Counted from the first letter of the stretch, positions 1-9,134 are shown. The stretch: 19,920 bases of DNA from Blastocladiella britannica (GCA_025349905.2 MU624863.1:1-19920), one strand, 5' to 3'. Notes: generated by a model not told the origin, from the letters alone. Numbers and translations: made by a program.

Positions 1-158
1 TCAGATCTGGGACCAGCGGCTCAGGGTGCAGTCGGGTCATTGGCGCGGACCTGACAGCAGAATCAACCTGATTGTGCGGATTCGTGGGAAGTTGGTAAAA
101 TTTGGCGCCGACTTTGTTTTTCACGAAAAAGTCAATAAATCAATCAAAAATTCCAACA
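1..158 (+). other. Upstream region of the RSC-like gene
   Basis: No gene is seen. The last 60 bp before the ATG are AT-rich (TCAATAAATCAATCAAAAATTCC), consistent with a leader; no clear TATA box. Confidence 0.35.
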
Positions 159-3100
159 ATGCCACTGCAGCCCACCAAGGACCAATACCTGGCCGTCGTG
201 ACTGCCGTCCTCAAGGCGCATACCTCCGAGTACGACATCCTCTTTACCTTTTCTTCCTTGGCCGCCATCACTGCGCAATCAAGTCATCAGCTAATAATTT
301 CATGGTAATTTGTCAGTGGCCGCCAACGCGCCGACCTGTTTCGCGTGCTCCCGCCGCGCAAGCTGTTTCCCGACTATTACGAGCTCATTCCACGGCCATT
401 TTCGATCCAACAAATCAAGGTCCGCACATTCAACTGACAACAACTTTGGATTAACCAAGATTCAAAATTTGAATAGACCAAAATCGAAAAGCACCAATAC
501 TCGTCGTTACAGGCCATAAAGGCCGACTTTGACCTCATGTTTGCGAACTGCCAGACCTACAATGAGGAGGGGTCAGAGATCTACGCCGACTCGCTGGTCT
601 TGGCCGGGATCGTGAACGCGGTCGTGGCAGAGCAGCAGGCGGCCCTTGACTCTGGCGCAGTCGCTGGAGCCACCGACCGCGCTGCCGCTGCGGCCCCCGA
701 GACGCCTGACGGCGCACTTGCAACGACGACGCGCGGGCGATCAACCACCGGACGGCGGTCGTCACGTCCCCACTCTCCCACTGGCTTGTCTCCGGGCAGT
801 GTGCCTCTCGTGATTCGGATTAAGCCAACCTTGGCATCGACCACCGCCAAACGGACCGCAGCCGACGCTTTGCCAGACGCAAGTGGCCGTGCACAACCGG
901 CAACCCCAGCTGGTCCCCCTCGCAAACGGGCCAAAACGTCTATGGCTGCACCAGCTGCACCCGACACGTATGTGTGGACCGCCGACGAGATTGCGCAGCT
1001 CACGGCCGCGGTGGAGGCGGGCGACCTGGAGACGGTGCGCGCCTTGTTTGCACAGCAGCCCGCGGCTACGCCCAATTCCCTGGTCCCCGCGCCGCACGCA
1101 CACTTTGGTGCGCATTTCACCTGGTCTCCGCTCCACATGGCGTCTTTTAACGGCCAGGATGCGATCGTGGACTGGCTCATGGAAAATGGGGGGAATGTGG
1201 AGGCTCCCGACACGTGGTATCGCGGCGCAGCGCTGGCGTGGGCGGCGTACGGAGGTAACGTGCACACGTGCCGCCAACTGATCTTGGCCTACAACGCGGA
1301 CCCTTACCGCCAAAACGCCACGGGCCAAACGGCGGCCGATATCGTCTCGGACCCTGATAACCCCGACTGGTTGGGGGTCTTGTTTCAGGGATCCGCGCCC
1401 GGTCTCTCGTCGCCCGTTGGAACACGCCGAACATTGGCAGTGGCAGCAGCGGCAGCAGCATCTCACAGTGGACTGGCGACTCCTCGATCGGCGCACGGGT
1501 CGTCGGCGCCATCGCCCCTCCACTCGCCTGCATTGACCAAGCAGCAGCGGCCGCGTATGAAGCGTGAACGACATGTCCCAGGAACCCCTGCGGCCGCGCA
1601 CATAACCAACGAGGGTGTTAACCTCGTTGCCGCAATGACCCCGACCATGGGCCATCGCACCCTGTTCCCTCAAGCGACCGATGAAGACCACGCCCTGATC
1701 AAGACGACCGTGGAGGCCACGGAATGGGATTGCGACCGCGTGGCATCGCTTTCGGACCCGATCACCCACGTGGCCATTGTCGCGTACCGAGTCCCCAACA
1801 ACCGCGTGATCGCCAAGGTCCTTGACTCGCTGCGCAAAGCGCCGACTTTCCGCGGCTCCGACGGCAAGAAATCCAAGACGCCGCTTATTGCCCCGCTGCT
1901 CACGTTCCCGACGCGCGACCAGGACCCAGAGTACCAAATGGCGGTGCCCCATCCGTTCTCGTTTGCCGACATTGAGGCGCGGCGCCAACGAGCCGTCAAG
2001 CACGGGCTACGTGCGCTCATGGCGGTGGCCGAGTTCCGCCACATGGTGCTGCGCACTTTCTTCAACGCCTGGGGATACTATGACCCGGAATCCGAGGAGT
2101 ACAAGGCCTCGGTGGAAGCCAAGCAGATCTTTGAGCAGGAGATGCAAGTGCATGCGCTTAACTTTAAGGTCGTGCAGCCGGTGAACCGCGTGCAAGTGGG
2201 CGATGTGCAGCTTGAGATGGGCCAGTATGTTGCTGGCAAGGATGGCTGGGTCTTGTTGATCGACAAGATTGGACGCTGTGAAAAGTGTGTTCTTCACTTT
2301 TCTTCTTCATTTTTTTTTTCCGTCAAACTGACTCTTGTATATGAATTGGACAGCGGCGACGATGCAGTCGAGGGCACCACTTTCTGCCCTGCGGACCAAT
2401 GCCCACTCACGGATGATTTCTTGCCCGGCGAGATGCTGATGCTGGACCGGTATACCTTTTCGGTGGTGCACCTCGCTCGCCCGTGCATTATCATGAATGC
2501 CAGCGACTTTGACAAGGGTACCTCTTTCTTTGTTTTAAGTGGGTGAAAGAAAGAAGGAGCACTAAAATAAACGAAATACACAGGACTTCCAACTGGATTC
2601 CCTACCAACAGTGTATACCTATGCAACAACCGGCTGGTGGATCGCCAAGTGGTCCCGATCCGCGACTGGGCCGCCGAGGTGGGTGCGCCTGCCATCACGG
2701 AATGGGCGCCGCACGAGTTCCCGGTCTCGCTCGAGCGGTACGAGACGCGCTTGTCATTGCCCGTCTTTCTGGAGACGGCGCAGCAGGCGCACGCGCGCGC
2801 CGAATTGGGCATCTCGGAAGCGGAAGCAGAGGCCGCGGCCGAGCGCAAGTGGGAGGAAGAAGTGGCGGCATTGAAGGGCGAGAGCCGCGAGGTGGCTGAG
2901 GGTGAATCCGTGGATGCGGGCGTGGATGCGGAGGCTGGCGAACCGGCGGCGGTGGCATCAGCGGTCGCGGTGGCTGTGCCAGCGGACCCGAGCAACAGCA
3001 GCAGCACTAGCGAACTGGCGGTCGCTGCCCCAATCGACGAAGCTCCCGACGACGCTGCTGGTGCAGACGCGTCCGCCCCTCCGGCGGCCACAGATGAAGC

Positions 3101-4478
3101 AGGTGCGGACGCAACGGTCTCTGGTGGTCCTGCTAACACTCACATCGAGGTGGACGCGAAAGCGGAAGGCGCGGCCAAAGAGGACGCAGAGCGAGACGCT
3201 GGTGGTTCCCAGACGCTGGATGCCGCTGCCACCGCTGCTGCTGCCGCCGATCTCAAGAACCAGCGCCGCGGACGCCCTGGAATTAAACTCAAGCTCCCAC
3301 CCAAGCCCGTGGTGCTCGTCTTCCCGCCCAAGGCGCGCGCGGCCAGTTGGCGCCGTGAAAAGAGTCGCCAACAGACAGCTCGTCGGGCGGTCGAGCTCGC
3401 GGCAAAGCAAGCAGCGTCAGCGGCGGCCGCGGAAGCCCGTGCTCGCGTCAAGGCTGAGGCCGAGGCAGCAGAGGCGGCCGAGCTCGCGGCGTTCCGCGGA
3501 CCACGCGTGTCCCGCACAACGAATGTCCGCGGCCCTAAGTCTGCCAAGTCGGACGTTCTGACCGCAGCAGAGTCCGGGTTCGATGCGCCGACGCTCAAGG
3601 GCCGCAAGAGCAAGCGCGGTGCAGCGGGCGTCCCTTCCCTGCGGGGCATGGTGGCGATCCCCCAACCGCCGCACCCACACAACCCGCAGCACCAACTGCT
3701 GCCGTTGTCGATGCAGCACCACCACCTTCAGGTGCAGTACGGGTCCATGCAGCCGCCGCCGCCGCTCAACCCCGGAGCTGCTGCTGCTTCTGCCGCGGGC
3801 GCAGGGCTGCCGCCTGGCGCCCCTGGTCAGCCGTCCTCGCACGTGATTCTCTCGCCCGTGCATGCGTCCTCGGCAGGCCCAGGTGTGCCATTGCCGCCAC
3901 GGCCGACGGCGGCACGCACCATTCCGTTCCTGGTGGTGGAAATGCCAGGTCGCGAGCTGATTGTGGAAATGTCCCCCGCGGCCACATCGGCGGCATTGAT
4001 GGTACCGGCCAGCGTGGGTGCGGTGCGCATCACCACCATTGTCCGCGAGGTGCCCGTGGCCAAGACGCGCCGGCCAGAAGCGATGGTGGGTGGTGAAATG
4101 GTGGTGCCAGGGGCGCCAGCAGAGGCTGCGAGCGCCGCCGCGCTGTTGGCGTCGTCGTCATCGCCGGGCTTACCGACCGAAATTGTGCATTTCGGCGTGG
4201 CGATCATGAAGGACGGCGCACTGGTGCCGCTGCGTATGGGTGGGATGCCGGCCGACGGCGTGCGCGCCCTGCTGCGGCCGCTGCTGCGCACCGCGGATGA
4301 CGTTGTGTGTGGCGAGGACGCGACCAACGTTCTTGCGGCTGGGTCGCTTTCGGTCGGAGCGTCGGTGGATGTGCCGCTACGGTCGGGCAACAACTCGTTC
4401 GAGGTGTGGTCGACCATGCAGCTGCCGGGCGGCGAGAAGGTGCTGGAGACGAACCACCTGCACCTCTGCCGCGTGTGA
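159..4478 (+). CDS. RSC1/RSC2 (polybromo)-like chromatin remodeller subunit: bromodomain-ankyrin-bromodomain-BAH
   Basis: Exons 159-229, 317-419, 477-2284, 2354-2517, 2584-4478 give 1346 aa. Bromodomain 1 (about aa 5-105) shows DGRQRADLF, LPPRKLFPDYYELI and the acetyl-lysine-contacting Asn in ANCQTYN. Ankyrin repeats follow (about aa 276-345; SPLHMASFNGQDAIVDWLM). A second, more divergent bromodomain (about aa 455-612) ends FFNAWGYYDPESEEY. A BAH domain (about aa 615-745) contains GQYVAGKDGWVLLIDKIGR and NSVYLCNNRLVDRQVVPI, resembling polybromo/RSC1 BAH. Then come a coiled Glu/Ala region, an AT-hook-like QRRGRPG (about aa 941) and an unrecognised conserved-looking C-terminal segment (about aa 1158-1346). 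In RSC/PBAF this family binds acetylated histones in the nucleus. Each splice junction restores a family motif, for example TSD|GRQRAD. Ankyrin repeats between the bromodomains are atypical. The start ATG gives a short N terminus directly before helix Z. Family assignment is firm; the exact RSC orthology is inferred. Confidence 0.85.
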
Positions 4479-4504
4479 TATTATTTATTAAATACTTTTC
4501 TTTT
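4479..4504 (+). other. 26-bp gap between two same-strand genes
   Basis: Only 26 AT-rich bases separate the stop codon of the RSC-like gene from the ATG of the SUZ gene, and there is no AATAAA. This leaves no room for a separate 3' end and promoter. Transcripts must overlap, the promoter must lie inside the upstream coding region, or the two ORFs are spliced together (see findings). Confidence 0.7.
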
Positions 4505-6051
4505 ATGTCGCAGCCAATACGCATTGCAAGTCGTTCTCGCCCCGCGTCCCCGGCAGTGGCTGTGGCAGGGCCGCAGGCGTCGTCGAGCACGCCCTCGCCG
4601 GCGATTAAGGTGCAGCGCAAGGTACCCCGTACTTTATTTGTTGCTGTATATGCATCAATTGACAACTGTCTTCCTCGTCCTTCCAGCAGGCATCGTCGCC
4701 ATTATCCGTCTCCTCCGCCGCTGACGCGCCGTGAGTACCTACTATTATTATCCAAGACGATTGGCCGGTTGTTGATTGATTTGGCTGTTATTGTAGAATG
4801 GACGCGGCCCCGGTCGCCCCGATTACGGACGCGCCAGCGCCGCCGCCGACGCCGCCCACGGGCGCGAGCGCAAACGGATCCGCCCCTTCTCCTGCCACTG
4901 CGTCCCCGTCGTTCAAAATCCTCAAGCGGCGACCCAAGGGCGACGGCAGTACTCGCAAGTCGGCGCTGACCACCGCACAAACAGCTGATACCCCTGTGAC
5001 CGCATCTGCCGCCGGCGATCGGACCGCGGTGGGCGGAGAGACGGACTTGGAATCCCGCGCACGCGAGCGCGAGCAGCAGTACCAGCGTGCGCGCGAGCGG
5101 ATCCTGGGCGAGGAGGCAGGTGCCGCTACTACTGCTTCTGGATCGGACGTTTCTGGCCCGGACGCGGCGACTGCAGCTACGGCCGCTTCTTTGACGGCAT
5201 TGACAAAGTCCACCACTGCTGCTGCGACTGCATCGCCCCAGCGTGCTGGATCGGGATCGTCTGCGGTCCGCATCGCGGTGCCGCCTTTGTACACGCCCAT
5301 TTCGCGCGATGAAATGGTCGAGTACCGCCGTCACCCTCAGCCGCAGTACTACCAGCACCAACAGCAGTACCATCACCAACAGCAGCATCAGTATCAGTAC
5401 CAGCAGGAGTACCAGCAACAATACCAGCAGTACCAACAGCAGCAAGAGTACTACTACTACTACCAGCAGCAGCAACAGCAGCATGGAACCGTCGACTGCT
5501 ATCCGCCGCCGCCGCCGCCGGCCGCTGTCTCGCACCACGATCCACCACCACCGTCGCAGCCACCTGTGATGCGTCAACCGTCCACCTCTGCGCCTCGAGC
5601 GACCACGCGCCGCTCTCCTCCCCGCCTACCTGCCGCCACAATTGCACCTACGCCAGCACCTGCTGTCATTGCACCGGCACCACCAGTAGCGGCAGTAACA
5701 GCGGTACCACACCGACCGGTGGCCATGTCGGCGCCGATGGCGATCGGGATTGTGCGGCTCCCCGGCGTTCCCAACTGGCTGATCCCGCCGCCACCGACCG
5801 CCGCCGAGCTGCGCGCCATGCGCCTGCCCGCGCCGTCGCGTCCCCCGCCGTTCCCGGTGACGGCCGTCCTGAATCCCAGGCCGTACGTGCTGTTTCCGGT
5901 CATAGGGGCGGTCCCTGTCGATCAGTCGCCAACTTCAAGCCGGACCGCCACAACCACTGCCGTTGTAGCGCCGATCGCCTCGACCCTCGAGCAGCTGAAC
6001 GCGGCGATCGCGGCCGTCAAGCTCTCTGGTGGCGACGGCGGCAGCGCGTGA
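4505..6051 (+). CDS. SUZ-domain RNA-binding protein with Gln/Tyr-rich prion-like tract
   Basis: Exons 4505-4621, 4687-4730, 4797-6051 give 471 aa. The SUZ domain is seen at about aa 90-160: SFKILKRRPKG, then a linker, then LESRAREREQQYQRARERIL, matching the ILKR...(E)YxxARxRIxG signature of SZRD1 and the R3H-SUZ proteins. SUZ binds RNA in the family; no R3H domain is visible, so the SZRD1-like class fits best. About aa 231-285 is a tract almost entirely of Gln, Tyr and His, followed by polyproline and Ala/Pro-rich disorder. The end (MAIGIVRLPGVPNWLIPPPP) is unrecognised. The first intron starts GTACCC and the second GTGAGT, the only textbook donor in the window. An ATG at 4798 would also lie in frame, giving a 417-aa form if the first two exons are wrong. 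Probably a cytoplasmic mRNP protein by inference. Confidence 0.7.
5326..5487 (+). repeat. CAG/CAA/TAC low-complexity tract (poly-Gln/Tyr coding)
   Basis: Inside the SUZ gene, codons CAG, CAA, TAC and CAC alternate for about 160 bp, including runs of five TAC codons and of CAG/CAA. The codons are mixed, not a pure repeat, which suggests selection on the protein composition. The antisense strand reads as a spurious Leu/Val-rich frame. Confidence 0.8.
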
Positions 6052-6062
6052 GTGACCCCCTT

Positions 6063-6068
6063 AATAAA
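6063..6068 (+). terminator. AATAAA polyadenylation signal of the SUZ gene
   Basis: AATAAA lies 12 bp after the TGA at 6049-6051. It is the only canonical signal placed well downstream of a stop codon in this window. Confidence 0.55.
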
Positions 6069-6318
6069 GTATTTCTTGCCCATTGAGTGACTCCATTTGG
6101 GACGTGTCCGCAGTACCGCAGAACGTTAACGGGTTAGCGCCACGCTTTCTCCAAGAGGTGCCAGGTGCGGACTCCCCAACCACCCATTATCGGATCGCCA
6201 CCTTTGGGTATAAAGTGGACCGGCCCGCCCCTTGAGAACTTCTTTCTTTCGTTTTTTCTTTACACGCGTTTTCCTTCTCGTTCCCCCACGCTCCACCCAC
6301 CCAAACTTTTATTCAACA
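6069..6318 (+). promoter_or_regulatory. Promoter region of C2 gene 1, with TATA box and paired GTCCGCA motifs
   Basis: GTCCGCA at 6106-6112 and its inverse TGCGGAC at 6166-6172 lie upstream of TATAAA at 6209-6214. The TATA box is 105 bp before the ATG at 6319, and a pyrimidine-rich leader (6240-6310) follows it. The layout is a conventional TATA promoter with transcription starting near 6240. Confidence 0.5.
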
Positions 6319-6932
6319 ATGCTCCAGGCAATCTTTGGCGGTCACAAGCACGAGGAGCAGGCTGCTCCCGCCGCTACCCCCGCGGCTGCCCCCGCCGTTC
6401 CCGTCAAGCCCAAGCGCATGGTGCACATTGACCGCGTCGAGGTGATCCTGTACGCTGCCAAGGGCCTGCGCGACACTGACGGCATCGTCAGTGGCAATTC
6501 CGATCCTTACGTTGTTGTCAAGTGCGGCGCGCACAAGAAGCAGTCCAAGGTATTCTTTATTCCATGAGGATCGAGGCAGGACGGAAAACTGATTCTGGAA
6601 AAATCGTATAGACCATCAAGGGCACCCTCAACCCCAAGTGGGACGAGACCATCACCATCGACGCCGAGGGTCTGCTTGGCGGCGACTCGATCGTTCTGGA
6701 GCTGTTTGATGAGGACATTGGCACTGATGACAAGTACGCCACTTCTTTTTTATTCTTATTGATTTCTTGCAGACTCTGACTTGAATGAAATTTGAATAGC
6801 CTCGGCCATGCCGCCGTCCCCCTCGAGGAGCTGCGCTCGGGCAACCGCAAGGAGGGCTGGTTCAAGCTCGAGGGCAAGAAGGCCAAGGGCGAGATCCACG
6901 TTGCCATCATCCCCTACGGCCGCATGGAGTAA
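6319..6932 (+). CDS. Small single C2-domain protein 1 (161 aa)
   Basis: Exons 6319-6549, 6612-6733, 6800-6932. After an Ala/Pro-rich leader of about 35 residues, one C2 domain fills the protein: VHIDRVEVILYAAKGLRDTD, SGNSDPYVVVKCGAHKKQSK, then NPKWDETITI, LELFDEDIGTDDNLGHA and WFKLEGKKAKGEIHVAIIPY. Acidic residues that normally hold calcium are present in loop 1 (DTD, SDPY) and loop 3 (FDEDIGTDD), so calcium-dependent phospholipid binding is likely. No signal peptide, membrane anchor or catalytic domain is seen; the cellular role is unknown. Intron 1 sits after the KxSK motif in phase 0, exactly as in the three neighbouring C2 genes; intron 2, between D and N of loop 3, is unique to this copy. 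Stand-alone C2 proteins of this size occur in plants and protists. Confidence 0.85.
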
Positions 6933-7173
6933 AGCTCATACGCTGCTGGCAGTTTTCAAATGTAAAAAAAAGCTTCACCATATTTTTCTTCCAAACGATT
7001 CTTGAAAAAGGCTGTCCGCAATGCGGTGAGTGGCTGAGGACAAGCAAGAGCCTCTAGTTGGGCGTTTTTGTTTTTGAGGTTGACCGGAAAATGACCAACA
7101 TTCAAAAAGGGTCGCGTCACCCTCACCATACCATGTCTCTTTCACCACACACGAAACCAAAATATCAAAAACA
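6933..7173 (+). promoter_or_regulatory. Intergenic region between C2 genes 1 and 2
   Basis: An A run at 6963-6971 may belong to the 3' end of gene 1. GTCCGCAATGCGG at 7014-7026 contains a near-palindrome (CCGCA-A-TGCGG) and lies 148-160 bp before the next ATG. No TATA box is visible. Confidence 0.4.
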
Positions 7174-7679
7174 ATGCTCGGCGCTCTCTTTAGCTCTTCC
7201 CAGACCGGTGCCACCGGCTCCCCTGGCAAGCCCCTCGCCCACATCGACAAGGTCTCCATCCAGGTCATTGCCGCCAAGGACCTGATTGATGCCGATGGTC
7301 TCGGCAACCGGTCGGACCCCTATGTCAAGATCAAGTGCGGCCGCAAGGAGAAGAAGACCTCGGTATACTTTATACATTTTCTCATTTTGTAGTAGGGTGT
7401 CTCATGCAAACCAAATAAAAATATTAGGTCAAGAGCGGTACCCAGAACCCGACCTGGAACGAGACGTACGAAATTAGCACCCAGGGCCTGTTCTCGGAGC
7501 ACGACTTGGTCTTTGAGCTGTGGGATTCGGACCTTGTCTTTGACGATGCCCTCGGGTCCGCGGTTGTTCCCCTCGAGGACCTGAAGAACGGTCCCCGCGA
7601 CGCGTGGCTCGGTCTGCAGAAGGGCAACAAGGCCAAGGGAAAGCTGCACGTCATCATCACCCCGTACGGTCGTCACTAG
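7174..7679 (+). CDS. Small single C2-domain protein 2 (146 aa)
   Basis: Exons 7174-7362 and 7428-7679. A short Ser/Gly leader (MLGALFSSSQ) precedes one C2 domain: HIDKVSIQVIAAKDL, GNRSDPYVKIKCGRKEKKTS, NPTWNETYEIST, LVFELWDSDLVFDDALGSA, ending KGKLHVIITPYGRH. Calcium-binding acidic positions look intact. The protein is about three-quarters identical by eye to the minus-strand gene at 7870-8363, including the MLGALF start, so these two are the most recent duplicates in the cluster. The single phase-0 intron is at the shared position. The function beyond probable calcium/lipid binding is unknown. Confidence 0.87.
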
Positions 7680-7869
7680 AAAGCTTTGGTTTTGTGAATA
7701 TATACAAGTCGTTTTTTTTTTTTTTTCGTAGCACTGCAAGTACGCAGTGAGTATTTGCGTTGAGTACGAGCATCCCAATCACTACTTTGAGACCCACATC
7801 CAAGACAAAAAATGACTCCAATATTACATTGCACGAAAAATGAACATGACACACAAAACAAAAACACGC
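7680..7869. other. Convergent 3' region between two C2 genes
   Basis: 190 bp between two stop codons, holding a T run at about 7711-7725 and A-rich stretches near 7806. It presumably carries both poly(A) sites. No AATAAA is present on the plus strand, and no gene is seen. Confidence 0.5.
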
Positions 7870-8363
7870 TTACTGGCGGCCGAACGGGGTAAGAATGACG
7901 TGCAGCTTGCCCTTGTGCTTGTTGCCCTTCGAGAGGCCGAGCCAGATGTCACGGGGGCCGTGTTTCAGATCCTCCAGCGGTACCACAGCCGACCCGAGCG
8001 CATCGTCAAACCCGATATCGTCGTCCCACAGCTCGAACACCAGGTCGTGCTCGGAGAGGAGGCCCTGGGTGCTGATCTCGAACGTCTCGTTCCAGGTGGG
8101 GTTGCTGCCCTTCATGACCTATTCCAAGTAGAGATATTGAGAGGAGATCACCGGATTGGAATGCACGAAATGGATACCTTAGTCTTCTTCTCGTGGCGAC
8201 CGCTCTTGATCTTGACGTAAGGGTCCGACTTGTTGCCAATACCGTCCTCGTCCGCGAGATCCTTGGCGGCAATGATCTGGACCGTCACCTTGTCGACGTG
8301 CGAGAGGGTCTGGCCGGACGTGGCTTGGGTGGAATCGCCAGAATGGAAGAGGGCGCCGAGCAT
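7870..8363 (-). CDS. Small single C2-domain protein 3 (144 aa), inverted copy of protein 2
   Basis: Minus-strand exons 8363-8178 and 8118-7870, joined after KKTK in phase 0. Starts MLGALFHSGDSTQ; the C2 domain reads HVDKVTVQIIAAKDL, GNKSDPYVKIKSGRHEKK, NPTWNETFEIST, LVFELWDDDIGFDDALGSA and ends KGKLHVILTPFGRQ. Loop 1 and loop 3 acidic residues are retained. The ATG at 8363 is chosen because it matches the sister gene's start; the frame stays open upstream to 8561, but that part is CCA-repeat leader with no C2 similarity. Tail-to-tail with C2 gene 2, an inverted duplication. Confidence 0.87.
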
Positions 8364-8403
8364 GGTTGGTTGGTTGGTGGTGGTGGTTGGTGGTGGTGGT
8401 TGG
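8364..8403 (+). repeat. TTGG/TGG microsatellite in the leader of C2 gene 3
   Basis: Forty bases of GGTTGGTTGGTTGGTGG-type repeats abut the start codon. In the mRNA of the minus-strand gene this reads as a C/A-only leader (CCAACC/CCA), free of structure. The plus strand has runs of GG that could form a two-tier G-quadruplex. A second G-only run lies at about 8434-8441. Confidence 0.75.
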
Positions 8404-8668
8404 CAAAAGTCGAGAGAGAGGAGAAGAGGTTTTGGGGGGGGAGTTGTTTGGTCGTAGTGTAAAGAAAAGTTAACTGAAAACGAGGTCGGGTGGACAGCTG
8501 CTATTTGTACCATTGCACTCGATTCCTTTGAGACTTCTGGTGGGCACGTTCGTATCGACACTCAAGAAGGGAACTCACTTGCGCCACGTTGTCCCATTCA
8601 GGGCGTCCGCAGAACCGAGACGCGGACAAGTCTACGAATCTCTCTCATTCACATCTATAAAAAGAAGG
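8404..8668. promoter_or_regulatory. Divergent promoter between C2 genes 3 and 4
   Basis: The whole head-to-head gap is 305 bp with the microsatellite. GTCCGC at 8605-8610 and GCGGAC at 8622-8627 form perfect 6-bp inverted arms 11 bp apart. TATAAA at 8656-8661 lies only 7 bp before the ATG of C2 gene 4, so it is an odd TATA box or merely an A-rich start context. No other gene is seen. Confidence 0.5.
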
Positions 8669-9122
8669 ATGTTTACTGAAATCCACCTGCGTCTTGGCAA
8701 GGCCCGCGGCCTCAAAAACACCGATCTGCTGTCGAAAATAGATCCATACATTCTCGTCAAGGTCGGCCAGTGGAAGCACAAGTCAAAGGTACCATACCTT
8801 CCCATGGCGTGTAATCCCTGGCATTTTTATTAATCGATAAGAAAGAAAAAAAAAAAAAAAGACAATGTCCGGACCAGAACCAAATTTCGACACCTCGATA
8901 CACTTGGATTGCGCCGCGGATCTGGCAGAAGGCCACGATCTGATTGTAGAAGTGTGGGACAAAGACATGTTCACGCCCGACGACTTTCTGGGACGGGTAG
9001 TGGTCTCGCAGGATACGCTGGCACGCGCGGGTGGTTCTTTACATGAGTATTTCGCCCTGCGTGAGGGTAAAGAGGTCATTGGCGAATTGGAGCTGGATTT
9101 CAAGGGCACGCGCCCAACATAA
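8669..9122 (+). CDS. Small single C2-domain protein 4 (126 aa), divergent copy
   Basis: Exons 8669-8788 and 8862-9122. The C2 domain begins at the first residue: MFTEIHLRLGKARGLKNTDL, SKIDPYILVKVGQWKHKSK, then NFDTSIHLDC, LIVEVWDKDMFTPDDFLGRV and ELELDFKGTRPT. It lacks the 20-40 residue leader of its three neighbours. Loop 1 reads KNTD where the others have DTD or DAD, so one calcium ligand may be lost; loop 3 (WDKDMFTPDD) is intact. The NPxWNE motif is replaced by EPNFDT. The phase-0 intron after HKSK is at the shared position. Its acceptor follows a long A run (about 8847-8860), not a pyrimidine tract. Confidence 0.8.
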
Positions 9123-9134
9123 ATGCAATTTATT

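Noticed and set aside
26..454. 142-codon plus-strand frame at the left edge
   Set aside because: Runs through the leader, first introns and bromodomain exons in a wrong frame; the spliced frame 0 gives a bromodomain.
762..2003. 413-codon open frame on the minus strand
   Set aside because: Antisense to the bromodomain/ankyrin exon; Arg-rich composition typical of GC-rich antisense frames, and the plus strand has clear domains.
2294..3139. 281-codon minus-strand Ala/Ser-rich frame
   Set aside because: Antisense to the BAH and disordered part of the RSC-like gene; no domain and low complexity only.
4702..5577. 291-codon minus-strand frame with a long Leu/Val run
   Set aside because: It is the complement of the CAG/TAC tract in the SUZ gene and of an intron; the hydrophobic look is an artefact of the repeat.
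8364..8561. N-terminal extension of C2 protein 3 upstream of its ATG
   Set aside because: The open frame encodes the CCA-repeat leader as Pro/Thr and has no counterpart in the sister gene, which starts MLGALF.
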